Part shown: in pieces, positions 9,127 to 19,400 of the stretch
Position numbering within the stretch: position 1 is the stretch's first letter
How the letters are laid out: the number at the start of each line of letters is the position of its first letter
Assembly (NCBI RefSeq): GCF_041435495.1
Contig: NZ_CP108644.1
Coordinates: forward strand, 558,001-622,000
From: Streptomyces sp. NBC_01116
Lineage (GTDB): Bacteria; Actinomycetota; Actinomycetes; Streptomycetales; Streptomycetaceae
Length of the DNA stretch: 64,000 nt
Direction of reading: 5' to 3'
Translations under genes and position numbers: made by a program
The notes under the pieces: model-generated
Databases searched by the model: none
What the model was told of the DNA's origin: nothing
The model's input: only the letters and a program-made list of their open reading frames with translations

Positions 9127-12100
9127 CTATCGCCGCCCGACGTGGCGTCGGGGAACGGGTGCGGCCACGGTGACCGCCTCCACCCGGTCGACGGCGACGT
9201 TGACGGTGCCGTCGGAGCGCTCGACCCGGCCGGTGACGATGACGGCGGGGGCGTCGAGGAGGGTGCGGTGGCAGCGGTCCCAGACGTGCGGGGCGAAGAC
9301 GAGGTTGACCATGCCGGTCTCGTCCTCGATCGCGCCGAAGGCCACGCCGTGCGCGGTCGGGGGACGTTGGAGGTACTTCGGCAGCCCGCCGATCCGGACC
9401 GGGGCCCTGTCGGCGAGCGTACGGGCGGCGGCCGCGGTGAGCGTGCCGAGGCGGTCCAGGCGGGGGCGGATGTGCTGGACGGGGTGGGCGGTGGCGCTGG
9501 CGCCGGTGACGGTGATGTCGGCGGTGGTCTCCTCGGCGGCGGTCATGGAGGGGAGTTCGGGCGCGGTCGCGGGCGTGGCGAGTCCGGGGAGCGGGGCCTG
9601 GTGGCTGCGGCCCGGCGCGGTGCCGGCGCTCCACAGGGCGGTACGGCGGTGCCCGCCCCCGCCCAGGCCGTCGAGCGCGCCCGCGGTGGCCAGCTGCTCC
9701 AGGAGCCTGGCCGGCAGCCGGGTCCGGGCGGCGAAGTCGTCCAGGTCGGCGAACGGCCGCTCCGCGCGGAGGGCGACGATCTCCTCGGCGGCCTGTTCGC
9801 CGAGACCGGTGACGCTGGTCAGACCGCGGCGGATCGCCGGGGGCAGCGTCCCCGACGTCGGACCGGAGGCCGGACCGGAGGTGGAGCCGGGTGCCGGACC
9901 GGGCGTCGGGTCGGGTGCGGAGTCGGGCGTCGGGTCGGGGGCCGGATCGGACAGCGGATCGGGCATCGGGCCGGGTTCGAGGGTGGCGTGGACGCGGGAG
10001 GTCCGTACGTCGGGTCCCCGGACGGTGACGCCGTGGCGTTCCGCGTCGCCGATGAGGGTCTGGGTGTCGTAGAAGCCCATCGGCTGGTGCGCCATGATCG
10101 CCGCGATGAGCGCGGCGGGGTGGTGGTGCTTGATCCAGGCGCTGGCGTAGATGAGTCCGGCCATCGACTGGGCGTGGGACTGCGGGAACCCGTAGTCGGA
10201 GAAGGCCTCGATCATCGAGACGATCTTCTCGGCGGCGGCCGGGGGAATGCCTCGCCCGGCCATACCGGTCAGCAGGCGGTCACGCATCGCGGCGACCTTC
10301 TCCGGGGCGTGTTTGGCCGCCATCGCCTTTCTGAGCCGGTCGGCCTCACCGGGGCTGAACCCCGCGCAGTCGATCGCGAGTTGCATGGCCTGTTCCTGCC
10401 AGAGGGCGACGCCGAGGGTCGGCTCCAGCGCGGCTTTCGCGAGGGGGTGGGGGTACGTCACCGTCTCCTCGCCGCGCCGCCGGCGGAGCAGCGGGTGCTT
10501 GCTGCCGGCCTGGATGGGGCCGGGGCGGATGATCGACGCGGCGACGGCCAGGTCCTCGAACTTCGTGGGCCGCAGCTGGGGAAGGGTGGAGATCTGGGCA
10601 CGGGACTCGACCTGGAAGACGCCGATGGTGTCCCCCCGGGCGATCATCCCGTAGACGTCCGGGTCGTCCTGGGGGATGGATGTGAGGTCGTGACGGACGC
10701 CGTGGTACTCGTGGATGAGGTCGCAGGCGGTGTGGAGGGCGGACAGCATGCCGAGGCCCAGCAGGTCGATCTTGACGAGTCCGGCGGCGGCGACGTCGTC
10801 CTTGTCGCCCTGGAGGACGCTTCGGCCCTCGGCGGTCGCCCACTCCACGGGCATGATCTCGCCGATGGGCTGCCGGGTGAGGACCATGCCTCCCGAGTGC
10901 ACCCCGAGGTGTCTCGGGAGGGTGTGGAGTTGGGCGGCGAGGTCGCGGACGTCGCCGGGCAGGCCGGCGTCGGGGCCGGGCGGGGTGTGGTGGATGTGCC
11001 GGGTCATCTCCCGGGTCTGCGCTTCCGGGTAGCCGAGGACCCGGGCGGCGTCGCGGACCGCGAGTCTCGGCTGATAGGTGATCATGTTGGCGACCTGGGC
11101 GGCGTGCAGGCGGCCGTAGCGGGTGTAGACGTACTGGATGACCTCCTCGCGGCGCCCGGACTCCAGGTCCAGGTCGATGTCCGGCGGGCCGGCCTTCTCC
11201 AGGGACAGGAACCGTTCGAAGAGCAGGCCGTGCCGGAGCGGGTCGACGGCGGTGATGCCGAGGACGTAGCAGATCACGCTGCTGGCGGCCGAGCCCCGGC
11301 CCTGGCACCAGATCCCCTGTTCGGCGGCGTGCCGGACGATGTCGTGGACGATCAGGAAGTAGCCCGCGAGTCCGAGTCCGGCGACGAGGTCGAGTTCGTG
11401 GTCGAGCTGCCGCCATGCCGCTCCCGCCCCCGGGTCGGCGCGCGGGCCGTAGCGGCCGGCGCAGGCGGCCTCCGCGCGGTCCTTCAGCCACGAGTCCTGC
11501 GTGTGCCCGGCGGGCACGGCGAACTCCGGCAGCTCGGGGCGCAGTTCGCCGAGGTCGATGACGCAGGCGCGCCCCAGGGCGACGGTGGCGTCCGCGACGC
11601 CCGGATACCGCGACAGGAACGCCGCCCGCTCGGCCCGGGGGCGCAGGTGGGCGGTCGGGGCGGCCATCAGGTGCCCGGCGGCCCGGTCCAGGGTCTCGCG
11701 GCGGCGCAGCGCGGTGAGCGCCTGCGCCACGCGGGCCTGACGGGGTGCGGCGTAGTGCACGGCACCGGTGGCCACCACCGGGACGCCGGCCCGGCGGGCG
11801 GCCACCCACATCGCGTCGGCGGCGACCGAGTCCTCCGGGATCCGGTGGTCGACGAGCTCGGCGTAGGTACCGCCGGTGCCGAAGACGTCGGTGAGCCGGG
11901 CGAGCCGGTGGGCGACGGCGGTGACGTCGCACCGGTCCGTGCCCGGCGGCGGGCAGCCGGGCAGGACGGCCCAGTGCCCCGCGGCCGCCGCTCGGGCCAC
12001 CGTGTCCAGGTCGTACACCGGGGCGTTCTTCGAACCGGCGAGCTGCGCGTCGGTGATCACCGAGGACAGCAGCCGGAACCCCTCCACCGAGCGGGCGAGC

Positions 12101-12378
12101 ACCACCGGCGTTCCCAGGGCGGGGTCGCCGAGGGCGAGTTCGGCGCCGTGGACCGTGCCGATCCCGTGTTCGCGGGCGGCGGCGTGCAGCCGCCGTGCGG
12201 CGTGCAGGCCGTCCCTGTCCGTCACCGCCAGCACTCCGATGCCGAGCCGGGCGGCCTCGGCGACCAGGTCCTCCGGCCGGCTCGCCCCCTGGAGGAAGGA
12301 GAACGCGCTGTGCGCGTGCAGTTCGGCCCAGTCCTCTTCCGGGCGGGCGGCGGTGGGGAGGCGCAGGAGCTCACCCAT
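9127..12378 (-). CDS. dnaE2: Error-prone DNA polymerase III alpha subunit (DnaE2/ImuC)
   Basis: 1083 residues. The N-terminal PHP domain starts with ELHAHSAFSFLQGAS. The polymerase core carries the palm acidic motif PDIDLDLES (about residues 397-405). A helix-hairpin-helix region (SVTGLGEQAAEEIV) and an OB-fold near the C-terminus follow. It is the translesion polymerase of the ImuA'-ImuB-DnaE2 mutasome, recruited to the clamp through ImuB. The start overlaps the end of imuB by 8 bp. An odd Pro/Asp/Gly/Ser tandem linker of about 36 residues (roughly 804-840) interrupts the region just before the helix-hairpin-helix. Confidence 0.95.
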   Translation of the reverse strand: MGELLRLPTAARPEEDWAELHAHSAFSFLQGASRPEDLVAEAARLGIGVLAVTDRDGLHAARRLHAAAREHGIGTVHGAELALGDPALGTPVVLARSVEGFRLLSSVITDAQLAGSKNAPVYDLDTVARAAAAGHWAVLPGCPPPGTDRCDVTAVAHRLARLTDVFGTGGTYAELVDHRIPEDSVAADAMWVAARRAGVPVVATGAVHYAAPRQARVAQALTALRRRETLDRAAGHLMAAPTAHLRPRAERAAFLSRYPGVADATVALGRACVIDLGELRPELPEFAVPAGHTQDSWLKDRAEAACAGRYGPRADPGAGAAWRQLDHELDLVAGLGLAGYFLIVHDIVRHAAEQGIWCQGRGSAASSVICYVLGITAVDPLRHGLLFERFLSLEKAGPPDIDLDLESGRREEVIQYVYTRYGRLHAAQVANMITYQPRLAVRDAARVLGYPEAQTREMTRHIHHTPPGPDAGLPGDVRDLAAQLHTLPRHLGVHSGGMVLTRQPIGEIMPVEWATAEGRSVLQGDKDDVAAAGLVKIDLLGLGMLSALHTACDLIHEYHGVRHDLTSIPQDDPDVYGMIARGDTIGVFQVESRAQISTLPQLRPTKFEDLAVAASIIRPGPIQAGSKHPLLRRRRGEETVTYPHPLAKAALEPTLGVALWQEQAMQLAIDCAGFSPGEADRLRKAMAAKHAPEKVAAMRDRLLTGMAGRGIPPAAAEKIVSMIEAFSDYGFPQSHAQSMAGLIYASAWIKHHHPAALIAAIMAHQPMGFYDTQTLIGDAERHGVTVRGPDVRTSRVHATLEPGPMPDPLSDPAPDPTPDSAPDPTPGPAPGSTSGPASGPTSGTLPPAIRRGLTSVTGLGEQAAEEIVALRAERPFADLDDFAARTRLPARLLEQLATAGALDGLGGGGHRRTALWSAGTAPGRSHQAPLPGLATPATAPELPSMTAAEETTADITVTGASATAHPVQHIRPRLDRLGTLTAAAARTLADRAPVRIGGLPKYLQRPPTAHGVAFGAIEDETGMVNLVFAPHVWDRCHRTLLDAPAVIVTGRVERSDGTVNVAVDRVEAVTVAAPVPRRHVGRR

Positions 12379-13921
12379 AGTGGGCCTCCACCCACCACCG
12401 GCTCCGGTCGACGAGCAGCAGCCAGGCGTGCCCGTCGTCGGTGGTGACCTGCATCCGGGCGACCCGTCGGCCGCCGTCCCGCGCCCACCACCGCTCCAGC
12501 ACCGGCCACGGCCCGGCCCATCCGTTCACCCCGGCCGGGCGCCGCCCGTCGACCGAGAGCAACGCGGGCTCGGCCGACAGCTCCAGCCGGCCGGCCACAC
12601 CGACCGGCGCGCCGTCGGCCCCGGTCAGCCGCGCCGGACGCCGCACCGGGTAGACCGCCGCCGGGTGCGGGGCGGGCAGGAGTCCCGGCCACGGACCGCC
12701 CGCGGTACCCGTACCGTCGTCGGGGACGTCGCCGACCGGGACCAGCCGGATCCGGTCGCCCGGTCCCCGGCCGCCGACCTCGACGATCCGCGTGACCGCG
12801 CGGTGCCCGAGCACCGCCTGCACCCGGGCGGCGGCCCGCTCCACCTCCACCGGGGTGTCCCGCTCCCCGTCGAACGCGCCCTGCGAGCCGGTGTCCGGAG
12901 CGATCCCGTCGGGGCGCAGGGACAGGCGGCGGATTCCCGGCTCCCCGTCGCCGGCGTCCAGCAGGCCCGTCTCGGACCAGGCGGCCAGCACGCCGCGCAC
13001 CCGCTCGGCGACCGCCCGGGAGGACAGCCGCCCCTCGTGCCGGAAGATCCGCGTCAGGATCCGGCCGTCGGCCGTCTCGACCGCGGCCTCCACCCGCCCG
13101 CACACCACTCCCGCCGCCGCCAGTCGCTCGTGCAGCTCGTCCGCGAGGGCGACCGCCACGAACACGACCGCGTCCAGCTGCTCCTCGGCCACCTCGAACA
13201 GCCGCCGCACCGTGTGGTCCTGGACGGCGGTCGTCGCGGACACCGGCCGGACCACCTCTCCGCGGGCGACGCGGTGCGCGCCGATCCCCGCCGTGCCGAG
13301 CCGCTCGGCGACCCGGCCCGCCGGCAGTCGCGCGAAGTCCCCGACGGTACGCATACCGAGCTGCCGCAGAAGCTCGGTCAGACGGGGCACGCCCAGCACG
13401 CCCACCGGATACGGGGACAGGAACGCGGCGTCCCCGCCCGCCGCGACGACCACTCCGTCGCCCCGGCGGGCCGCGAGCGCCGCCACGAACGTGCTGTCGG
13501 CGATCCCGGCACGGGCGGGCAGCCCCAGTTCGGCGACGGTGCCCACCAGCCGTGCGGACAGCTGCCGCTCGCCGCCCCAGTAGCGCGCGGCCCCGCGCGC
13601 CGGCGCCGCGAGCAGCCCGGGGCGGATCACCTCCAGCCTCGGCACCACGTCCGTCTCCACGCGGTGCACCACCTGCTCGAACAGCCTCACCTCGGCGGCG
13701 AGGTCCCGCTCGACGACCCGCAGCCCGGGGCACCGGGCCTGCGCGGTCCGCAGCCGCATGTGCCGCCGGACCCCGGCCGCCCGCGCGGAAGCGGAGCAGG
13801 CCACCACCGCGCCCTGGTGCGCCACCGCCACCGGCCCACCGTCCTGCGCACCGCACGCCAGCACCGGGAAATCGGGCACCCAGACCACCGCCACCCGTAC
13901 GGAATCGGCCGCCCCGGTCAT
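12371..13921 (-). CDS. imuB: Y-family polymerase-like protein ImuB
   Basis: 516 residues, starting with the Y-family fold (VAVVWVPDFPVLA). The usual catalytic acidic pairs are not evident: the first position reads VVWVPDFP, and the region where the Ser-Asp-Glu would lie reads GIADSTFVAALAA. This fits ImuB, which is known as a non-catalytic adaptor linking DnaE2 to the sliding clamp. Helix-hairpin-helix (LGMRTVGDFARLPAG) and little-finger regions follow. The ATG overlaps the stop of the upstream imuA' gene (ATGA), so the three genes form one operon. Confidence 0.9.
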   Translation of the reverse strand: MTGAADSVRVAVVWVPDFPVLACGAQDGGPVAVAHQGAVVACSASARAAGVRRHMRLRTAQARCPGLRVVERDLAAEVRLFEQVVHRVETDVVPRLEVIRPGLLAAPARGAARYWGGERQLSARLVGTVAELGLPARAGIADSTFVAALAARRGDGVVVAAGGDAAFLSPYPVGVLGVPRLTELLRQLGMRTVGDFARLPAGRVAERLGTAGIGAHRVARGEVVRPVSATTAVQDHTVRRLFEVAEEQLDAVVFVAVALADELHERLAAAGVVCGRVEAAVETADGRILTRIFRHEGRLSSRAVAERVRGVLAAWSETGLLDAGDGEPGIRRLSLRPDGIAPDTGSQGAFDGERDTPVEVERAAARVQAVLGHRAVTRIVEVGGRGPGDRIRLVPVGDVPDDGTGTAGGPWPGLLPAPHPAAVYPVRRPARLTGADGAPVGVAGRLELSAEPALLSVDGRRPAGVNGWAGPWPVLERWWARDGGRRVARMQVTTDDGHAWLLLVDRSRWWVEAHYG

Positions 13922-14577
13922 CCGACGACGCGGAGATCAGCCCGCGCCCCGCTCCGTACGGCCTCCGCCGCCCCCCGCTCCACCACGCCCACCAGACCGT
14001 CCGGACCGGGCAGCCACAGCTCCGCGCTCCGCGGCGCGGCGGCCGCGCCGCGCCCGCCCGCCGTCACCGTCACCCGGCGGCCGCGCAACAGCCCGTGCCC
14101 CCGGCCCACTCCGGCCCAGCCCACCGGCGCCACCCGGAGCCGGACATCCGCTCCCGGCCACCGGCCCGCCGCCAGCAGCACCGCTCCGCTGCGCCGCATC
14201 ACCGCCCGCAGCCGGCGTACCGCCCGCTCCGGCACCCGTACCGAGGCGCCGACGAGCACCACCGGCACCGACTCCAGCAGCACGGCGAGCACATGGGCCG
14301 CGCGCGGTCCCGGGTCGCTCACCACCAGACCGATGGCCAGATCCAGACCTGCCTGCGCCGCGGCCAGCCCGCCCAGCTCCGGTACTCCCACCGCCGCCCA
14401 TGCCACCGAATCCGCTGCCGCCAGAGCGGCCAGCGCCAGCAGCAGCGGCAGATCCCCGCCCGCGTCCACCGCGGTACCAGGGCGAATGCCTCCTTCCGGG
14501 AGCAGGCCGGAAAGCGGCGACGCCAGCGCACCGGCTCCCGCGCCTCGCTCCTCGACTACCTGCTGACCTGTCCACAC
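13918..14577 (-). CDS. ImuA'-like RecA-fold accessory protein
   Basis: 219 residues from a GTG at 14575-14577. The frame stays open far upstream (to 15141), but codons upstream of this GTG lose G/C third-position bias and run through AT-rich promoter-like DNA. Conserved features are the LLPEGGIRPGTAV strand-turn, a RecA-like core, and the C-terminal beta segment. Position as the first gene before imuB-dnaE2 and its size support the ImuA' role in damage-induced mutagenesis. The GTG directly follows AAGGG without normal spacing, so the start is uncertain and may be leaderless. Confidence 0.75.
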   Translation of the reverse strand: MWTGQQVVEERGAGAGALASPLSGLLPEGGIRPGTAVDAGGDLPLLLALAALAAADSVAWAAVGVPELGGLAAAQAGLDLAIGLVVSDPGPRAAHVLAVLLESVPVVLVGASVRVPERAVRRLRAVMRRSGAVLLAAGRWPGADVRLRVAPVGWAGVGRGHGLLRGRRVTVTAGGRGAAAAPRSAELWLPGPDGLVGVVERGAAEAVRSGARADLRVVG

Positions 14578-14591
14578 CCTTCGATATTCGC

Positions 14592-14603
14592 TCGAACGTT
14601 CGA
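14592..14603. promoter_or_regulatory. 12-bp palindrome in the imuA' promoter
   Basis: TCGAACGTTCGA lies about 15 bp upstream of the imuA' start inside AT-rich DNA. The half-sites match those of actinobacterial LexA boxes (TCGAAC/GTTCGA), but the usual four-base spacer is missing, so this is not a standard box. It may still be a damage-response site. Confidence 0.45.
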
Positions 14604-14823
14604 ATAATTCAAGCCAGGCACTTGGCGGGCGCGGGCGCGACCGGCAGGGGAGGCGTCCCAGGCGGCGAACCGGCCGCCGAGGCCCGGGGCGGAAGCGCGC
14701 GCGGCCACGCGCCACACACCGCCACACCACCGCGCCACCCACCCCCACCCGGAGCCGGAGCCCGAGCCGGCCCGGCGACGGAATTCCTCGGCATTCCCTC
14801 GAACCGGGCAGCGGGCGGCCAGC

Positions 14824-14886
14824 GGTCACGGTGATCGAATTCGGTGACCGAAAATCATTGCTTGTGGTCCGGGTCACCTCAAGATA
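14824..14886 (+). promoter_or_regulatory. Candidate promoter and operator of the NRPS operon
   Basis: TTGCTT (14858-14863) and AAGATA (14881-14886) are spaced by 17 bp. Around them are GGTCAC (14824-14829), its inverse GTGACC (14844-14849) and GGTCACC (14872-14878), which could be regulator half-sites. The remaining intergenic DNA from 14604 to 15064 shows no gene; it is GC-rich to about 14830 and then richer in A/T. Confidence 0.45.
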
Positions 14887-15064
14887 GCGTCGCATCCCGT
14901 TCCACGCTCTGGGCCCCCCGGCCCGAACTCCGACGCGGCATCGAGCTTTTCCCAGCGAAGTCGATCCATCCTCGACCAAGAACGCGAAGCGCACCGAGCA
15001 CGCCGGACAAGCCAGGCACACGAAAAGAAATGTACTCAACCTCTGGAGCGGAGGACTGTACATC

Positions 15065-15913
15065 TTGCGATCATCCTTCAGCCCCGCCGGAACGGAATGC
15101 GGCGGAAATGCGGACTCCCGCGCCAGGCCCCGCGCCGACACCGCCGAAGAGCGGAAGAACTTCGAGGAACGCGGTTATCTGATCCTCCCCGCACTCCTGC
15201 CCCCTCCGTTCCTGGCACGTCTGGTGCCCGAGGTGGACCGGTGGATGGACGAGGGGCTGCGCGACCGTTCCATCGCCTGCAGTACCGGCCCGGAGGCGGG
15301 AGCCCGCCCGCCGGTACTGGAGCTGGAGCTCCCCGCCCACGGCGAACTGCTGACGTACCCGCCCCTGATGGCCGTCCTGGCCGATGTCATGGGCGGCACG
15401 TTCGCCCACCATCACCTGCACAGCCAGCGGCAGGGGGTCACGGACTCCGGCAAACCATGGCATCACGACCACGAGCCCAACGACCTCGGGGACAGATCGT
15501 TGCCGATGGTGCACGCGCTGCACTACCTGGGCGGTCTGGACGAGGCGGTGGGCAGCCTCGCCGTGCTGCCCGGATCGCACCGCGAGGACGTGCCCAAGGA
15601 CTTCCGCGCCGCACTCGGCACGACCGCCCTGCCCGGGGAGACGGTGATCGACCGGCTGCCCCGCGGTTCGACGGTTCTGATCAACTCGGCGGTCTTCCAC
15701 GCCCGCCGCCCCGCGCGGTCCCCCGTGGCCGGACGCAACCGGTACTTCGTCGACGCCTCCTACTGCCGCACCGGTGCGCGGTGGCAACCGGTGAAGCCGT
15801 ACTGGCGATACATGCTCGCCCGGGCCAGGGAACTCGGCCTCGATCGCGGGAAATGGCCGGAACTGTTCGACGAACGGCATTTCACGGAGTTCCCGGGAGC
15901 GGTGGGCCGATGA
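15065..15913 (+). CDS. Phytanoyl-CoA dioxygenase-family (PhyH) Fe(II)/2OG oxygenase
   Basis: 282 residues. The start is taken as TTG at 15065 because GGAGGA (15050-15055) sits nine bases upstream and no ATG precedes the conserved part. The PhyH fold begins at FEERGYLILPALL. The iron site is HHDHEP (H-x-D near residue 138) with a distal His in SAVFHARR; an Arg for 2-oxoglutarate follows (ARSPVAGRNRYF). It is first in the NRPS operon and probably hydroxylates an amino-acid-derived intermediate, free or carrier-bound; which atom is unknown. The next gene overlaps by ATGA. Confidence 0.82.
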   Translation: MRSSFSPAGTECGGNADSRARPRADTAEERKNFEERGYLILPALLPPPFLARLVPEVDRWMDEGLRDRSIACSTGPEAGARPPVLELELPAHGELLTYPPLMAVLADVMGGTFAHHHLHSQRQGVTDSGKPWHHDHEPNDLGDRSLPMVHALHYLGGLDEAVGSLAVLPGSHREDVPKDFRAALGTTALPGETVIDRLPRGSTVLINSAVFHARRPARSPVAGRNRYFVDASYCRTGARWQPVKPYWRYMLARARELGLDRGKWPELFDERHFTEFPGAVGR

Positions 15914-16494
15914 CGACTGTGGGAAGATCTTCCATGAACGCTGTGGAAGCCGTCGCATTCTCCGAAGTTCTGCGTGTTTATGGGCGAGACCATCCGGCGG
16001 ACCGCCCGCACCGGGCGAACACCAACGAGGACGGCGAGGACAATCTGCGCCGCGCGCATTCCCTGTTCGGTTCCTGGTATCGGATCGAGCTCGGCCGGGC
16101 CGATATTCTCCGCGTGGTTCTGCCCTGGCACACGAGCGAGGGCGGTGCGCGTGAACTGGTGCCGCGAACGGGTCTGACGGTCGGTGGCGCCGCGGACCTG
16201 ATCCGTGCCGATCCGGCCGGATACACCGAGGCCGATCCGGTCTGCGCGGCGAAGCTCGACCTGTTCTCCGGTGCCGCGTTCACGGCGGTCTACCTCAGCA
16301 CCCGCCCGGTGGATCACCCGGACTACTCCGACGTACGGGTCCGGGAGGGACTCATCCACCTCGACGGTCTGCACCGCATGGTCGGGTGGGAGGTCGCGGG
16401 CCGGCTGGGCGGTGGGGCCCCCGTGACGGCCTACCTGGCGGCCGAGAGCCCTCCCGCCTGCCCGGGGACCCCCGTCGAAGGGAAACCGGTATGA
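15910..16494 (+). CDS. Conserved protein of unknown function in the NRPS operon
   Basis: 194 residues from ATG 15910 (overlapping the dioxygenase stop); a second in-frame ATG at 15934 is also plausible. It has no membrane segment or signal peptide. Notable segments are RANTNEDGEDNLRRAH, RVVLPWHTSEGGARELVPR and a C-terminal EGLIHLDGLHRMVGW. The acidic and His-rich motifs might indicate a small alpha/beta enzyme or a metal site, but I cannot name a function. Its tight overlap on both sides with dioxygenase and NRPS genes implies a role in the same pathway. Confidence 0.8.
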   Translation: MTTVGRSSMNAVEAVAFSEVLRVYGRDHPADRPHRANTNEDGEDNLRRAHSLFGSWYRIELGRADILRVVLPWHTSEGGARELVPRTGLTVGGAADLIRADPAGYTEADPVCAAKLDLFSGAAFTAVYLSTRPVDHPDYSDVRVREGLIHLDGLHRMVGWEVAGRLGGGAPVTAYLAAESPPACPGTPVEGKPV

Positions 16495-19400
16495 CGACGT
16501 CCGCCGCCGGCCCCCGGTCCTTGACGCCGGTACCCCCCGACGCGGCGCCGGGCCGCACAGCCGCACCGGCCACGGACACCGCCACCCTGTCCGGGCTCCT
16601 CCACCGGGCCGAGCGGCTCCACCCGCACCGCCCGGCCGTCACGGACCACACCCGGGTGATCACCTACGCGGAACTGGGGGCCGCGGCCGGCCGGGTCGCC
16701 GCCGGACTCCGGCAGGCGGGCATCGGACCGGGCGACCGGGTGGCGATCCTGGGCCGCCGGGACAGCCGGCTGTTCGTGCTGCTGCACGGAGTGCTCCGCG
16801 CGGGTGCGGCCGTGGTGACGCTCGACACGGCCTGGAGCCCGGAGGACCGGCTGCGCCGGCTGGCGGCCGTACGCGCCGCCGGGGTGCTCACCACCACCGC
16901 GCTGTCGGACGAGGAGGTCCGGGCCCTGTCGGCCACCGGGGTCCGGTACGTCGAACACACCGAGGTCGGCCTTCTCCTCGCCGCACCGTGCGCCCCGTCC
17001 CCACCGGACCGTCCCACTCCTCGCGCCGGAAGCGGCGATCCCGCCTATCTCTCCTTCACCTCGGGCTCGGGCGGCGAGCCCAAGGCCGTCGTCGTCACCC
17101 ATGGCAACGCGGTGCACTACGCGTCGGCCCTGCGCGGCAGGCTGGAACTCACCGAGGCGGACGCGCCGTGCGTCGCCCACCTCACCACGCTCGCCGCCGA
17201 CCTGGGGCACACCAGCTGGCTGCTGGCCCTCGCCACGGCCGGGCGCACCCATGTGGTCGGCGACGAGCACGCCAGGGACGCCCCCGCCTGCTGGGCGGCG
17301 CTGCGCGAGGCGGGGTGTTCGGTCGTGAAGACGACCCCCTCCCACATGGCGGAGCTCTGGAGGGACCGCCCGGATCCGCGGCCCGGGACGATTCCCTACC
17401 GTCCGAAGACGCTGATCCTCGGCGGCGAGGCCCTCCCCCGGTCCCTGGGAGCCTCCCTGCTGGACGACGGGGGTGTCCACCGGCTCCTCAACCACTACGG
17501 CCCCACCGAGACGACGGTCGGGGCGGCCTGCTTCCTCGCCACCTCGGCCGGGGAACTGCCCACGGACGAGGAGACGGTCCCGATCGGCACACCGCTGGGC
17601 GAGGCGACCCTCGACCTGCTCGACAGCGCCGGGGCCCCCGTCGCCGACGGCGAGTCCGGCCACCTCCACATCGGGGGGCGCGGCGTCAGCGCCGGGTATT
17701 TCGGCCGGCCCGAGCAGACCGCACGGCGCTTCGTCCCGCACGCGGGGGCCCGTGCGTACCGCACCGGCGACCTCTGCCGGCGGCGTCCCGACGGCCAGCT
17801 CGTCTTCCTCGGCCGGCTGGACCGGCAGACCAAGGTCCGGGGCTATCTGGTCGACCCCACCGAGGTCGAGCACCTCGTCCGGCAGGTCCCCGGAGTCGAG
17901 CGCTGCGCCGTCGTCGTACGGAGCACCGCCACCGGCAACCGGCTGCTGGCCGCCGTCCGGCCCGTCGACGGTGCGGTGGAGGAGCCGCGGCTGCTCGACG
18001 CCGTGCGCGCCCACCTGAACGGCCGCCTGCCCGCGTACTCCGTGCCCCAGCCGCTCATCGTGCTCAGGGAGTTCCCCCTCGGCCCCAACGGGAAGCTGGA
18101 CACCGCACGGCTGGCTGCCGCCCTCGACGCCGTGCTGGCCGGACGGGCCGGGGATCCGCCGTCTCCCGGAACCGGATTACCGCCGCTGGCACAGGAGATA
18201 GCGAAGCTCTGGGCCGAGGCACTGGGCCTGCCCGCGGTGGATCCGGATGCCGACGTCCTGGAGCTGGGCGGCGACTCCATCCTCGCCATGCGCACGGTCT
18301 CCCAGCTCCGCCGCCACGGACACCGCGCCGCCTACGCGGACTTCTACCGCCACCCCACCTCCCGGCGCCTGGCGTCGGCCGTACGCGCGACGGCGCCGCG
18401 GGCCGATGCCGAGGACCCCGCCACGGACCTGCCCGTCGGGCCGGGTGCGCTCGCCCCCGCCCAGCGGTGGTTCTTCGGCCAGGGGGTCGACCAACCCCGT
18501 CACTGGAACCAGTCGGTGCTGCTCCGCTGTACGGAGCACGTCGACCCGGCCGCCCTCACCACCGCGGCGGCGGCCGTGGTGGAACGCCACCCGGCGCTGC
18601 GCCGCCCGGTCGGCCCGCACGGGCCGGGGGCTCCCCGTCCGGTGGGCGACCTGGAGCCCGCCAGCTTCTCCAGGATCCGGCACCCCGGGAACGTCGCGGA
18701 GGAGATCGCGGCCCTGGGGACCGAACTGCAGCGGAGCCTCGATCCCGAGGCCGGCCGCCTCATCCGTTTCCATCTCTTCTCGGGCGGTCCGGACACCGAC
18801 GACCGGCTGGCGCTGATCGCCCATCACCTCGTCGTCGACGGACTCTCGTGGCGCGTCGTCCTCGACGACCTGGCCCACGCCTACCGCGCCGCGCTGTCGG
18901 GCCGACCGCCCGGTCTGCCGCCCGCGGCCGACTTCTACCGGTGGGCGGCGGGCAGGCCCGAGCCGGCGCGGCCGGCGCCCCCCTCCCCCGGCCGTGGCCC
19001 GGACGCCCCGCCGCCCGGGGTCCGGTCCGAGCCCCCTCCCCCGCCCGGGACGGTGGGCTGGGGCCTCGACGAGGAGGCCACCGCCCGACTCGTCGAACGG
19101 TACGGAGGGTCCCGGCGGCTGGAGGCGCTGCTGTTCACCGCGTTCGCGGACGCGGTCGCCCACGACGCGGACCGGGGCGGGCCCCGCGATTCCGTCCGGG
19201 CTCCCGCCGCACCGACTCTCGTCGAGGTGGAGACGCACGGCCGGGACACCACCGGCGAACACCTCGACACCGTCGGCTGGTTCACGGCGGTCATCCGGGT
19301 GAGCGCGGACCCCCCGGCCACGGCGACCGGCGCGGAGCCCGGCGTCGGGATCGCGGCGCGTGTCTCCGGGGCGGAGAGCAGGCTGCGCCGTGCGCGCCTG

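Noticed and set aside
8764..12447. Open frame of 1227 codons on the plus strand
   Set aside because: It is antisense to dnaE2 and flanking genes; high GC leaves the complementary frames free of stops. The translated sequence is repetitive Gly/Arg/Val and has no domain.
14578..14610. Canonical LexA box
   Set aside because: The half-sites are right but the four-base spacer is missing, so it is reported only as an unusual palindrome.
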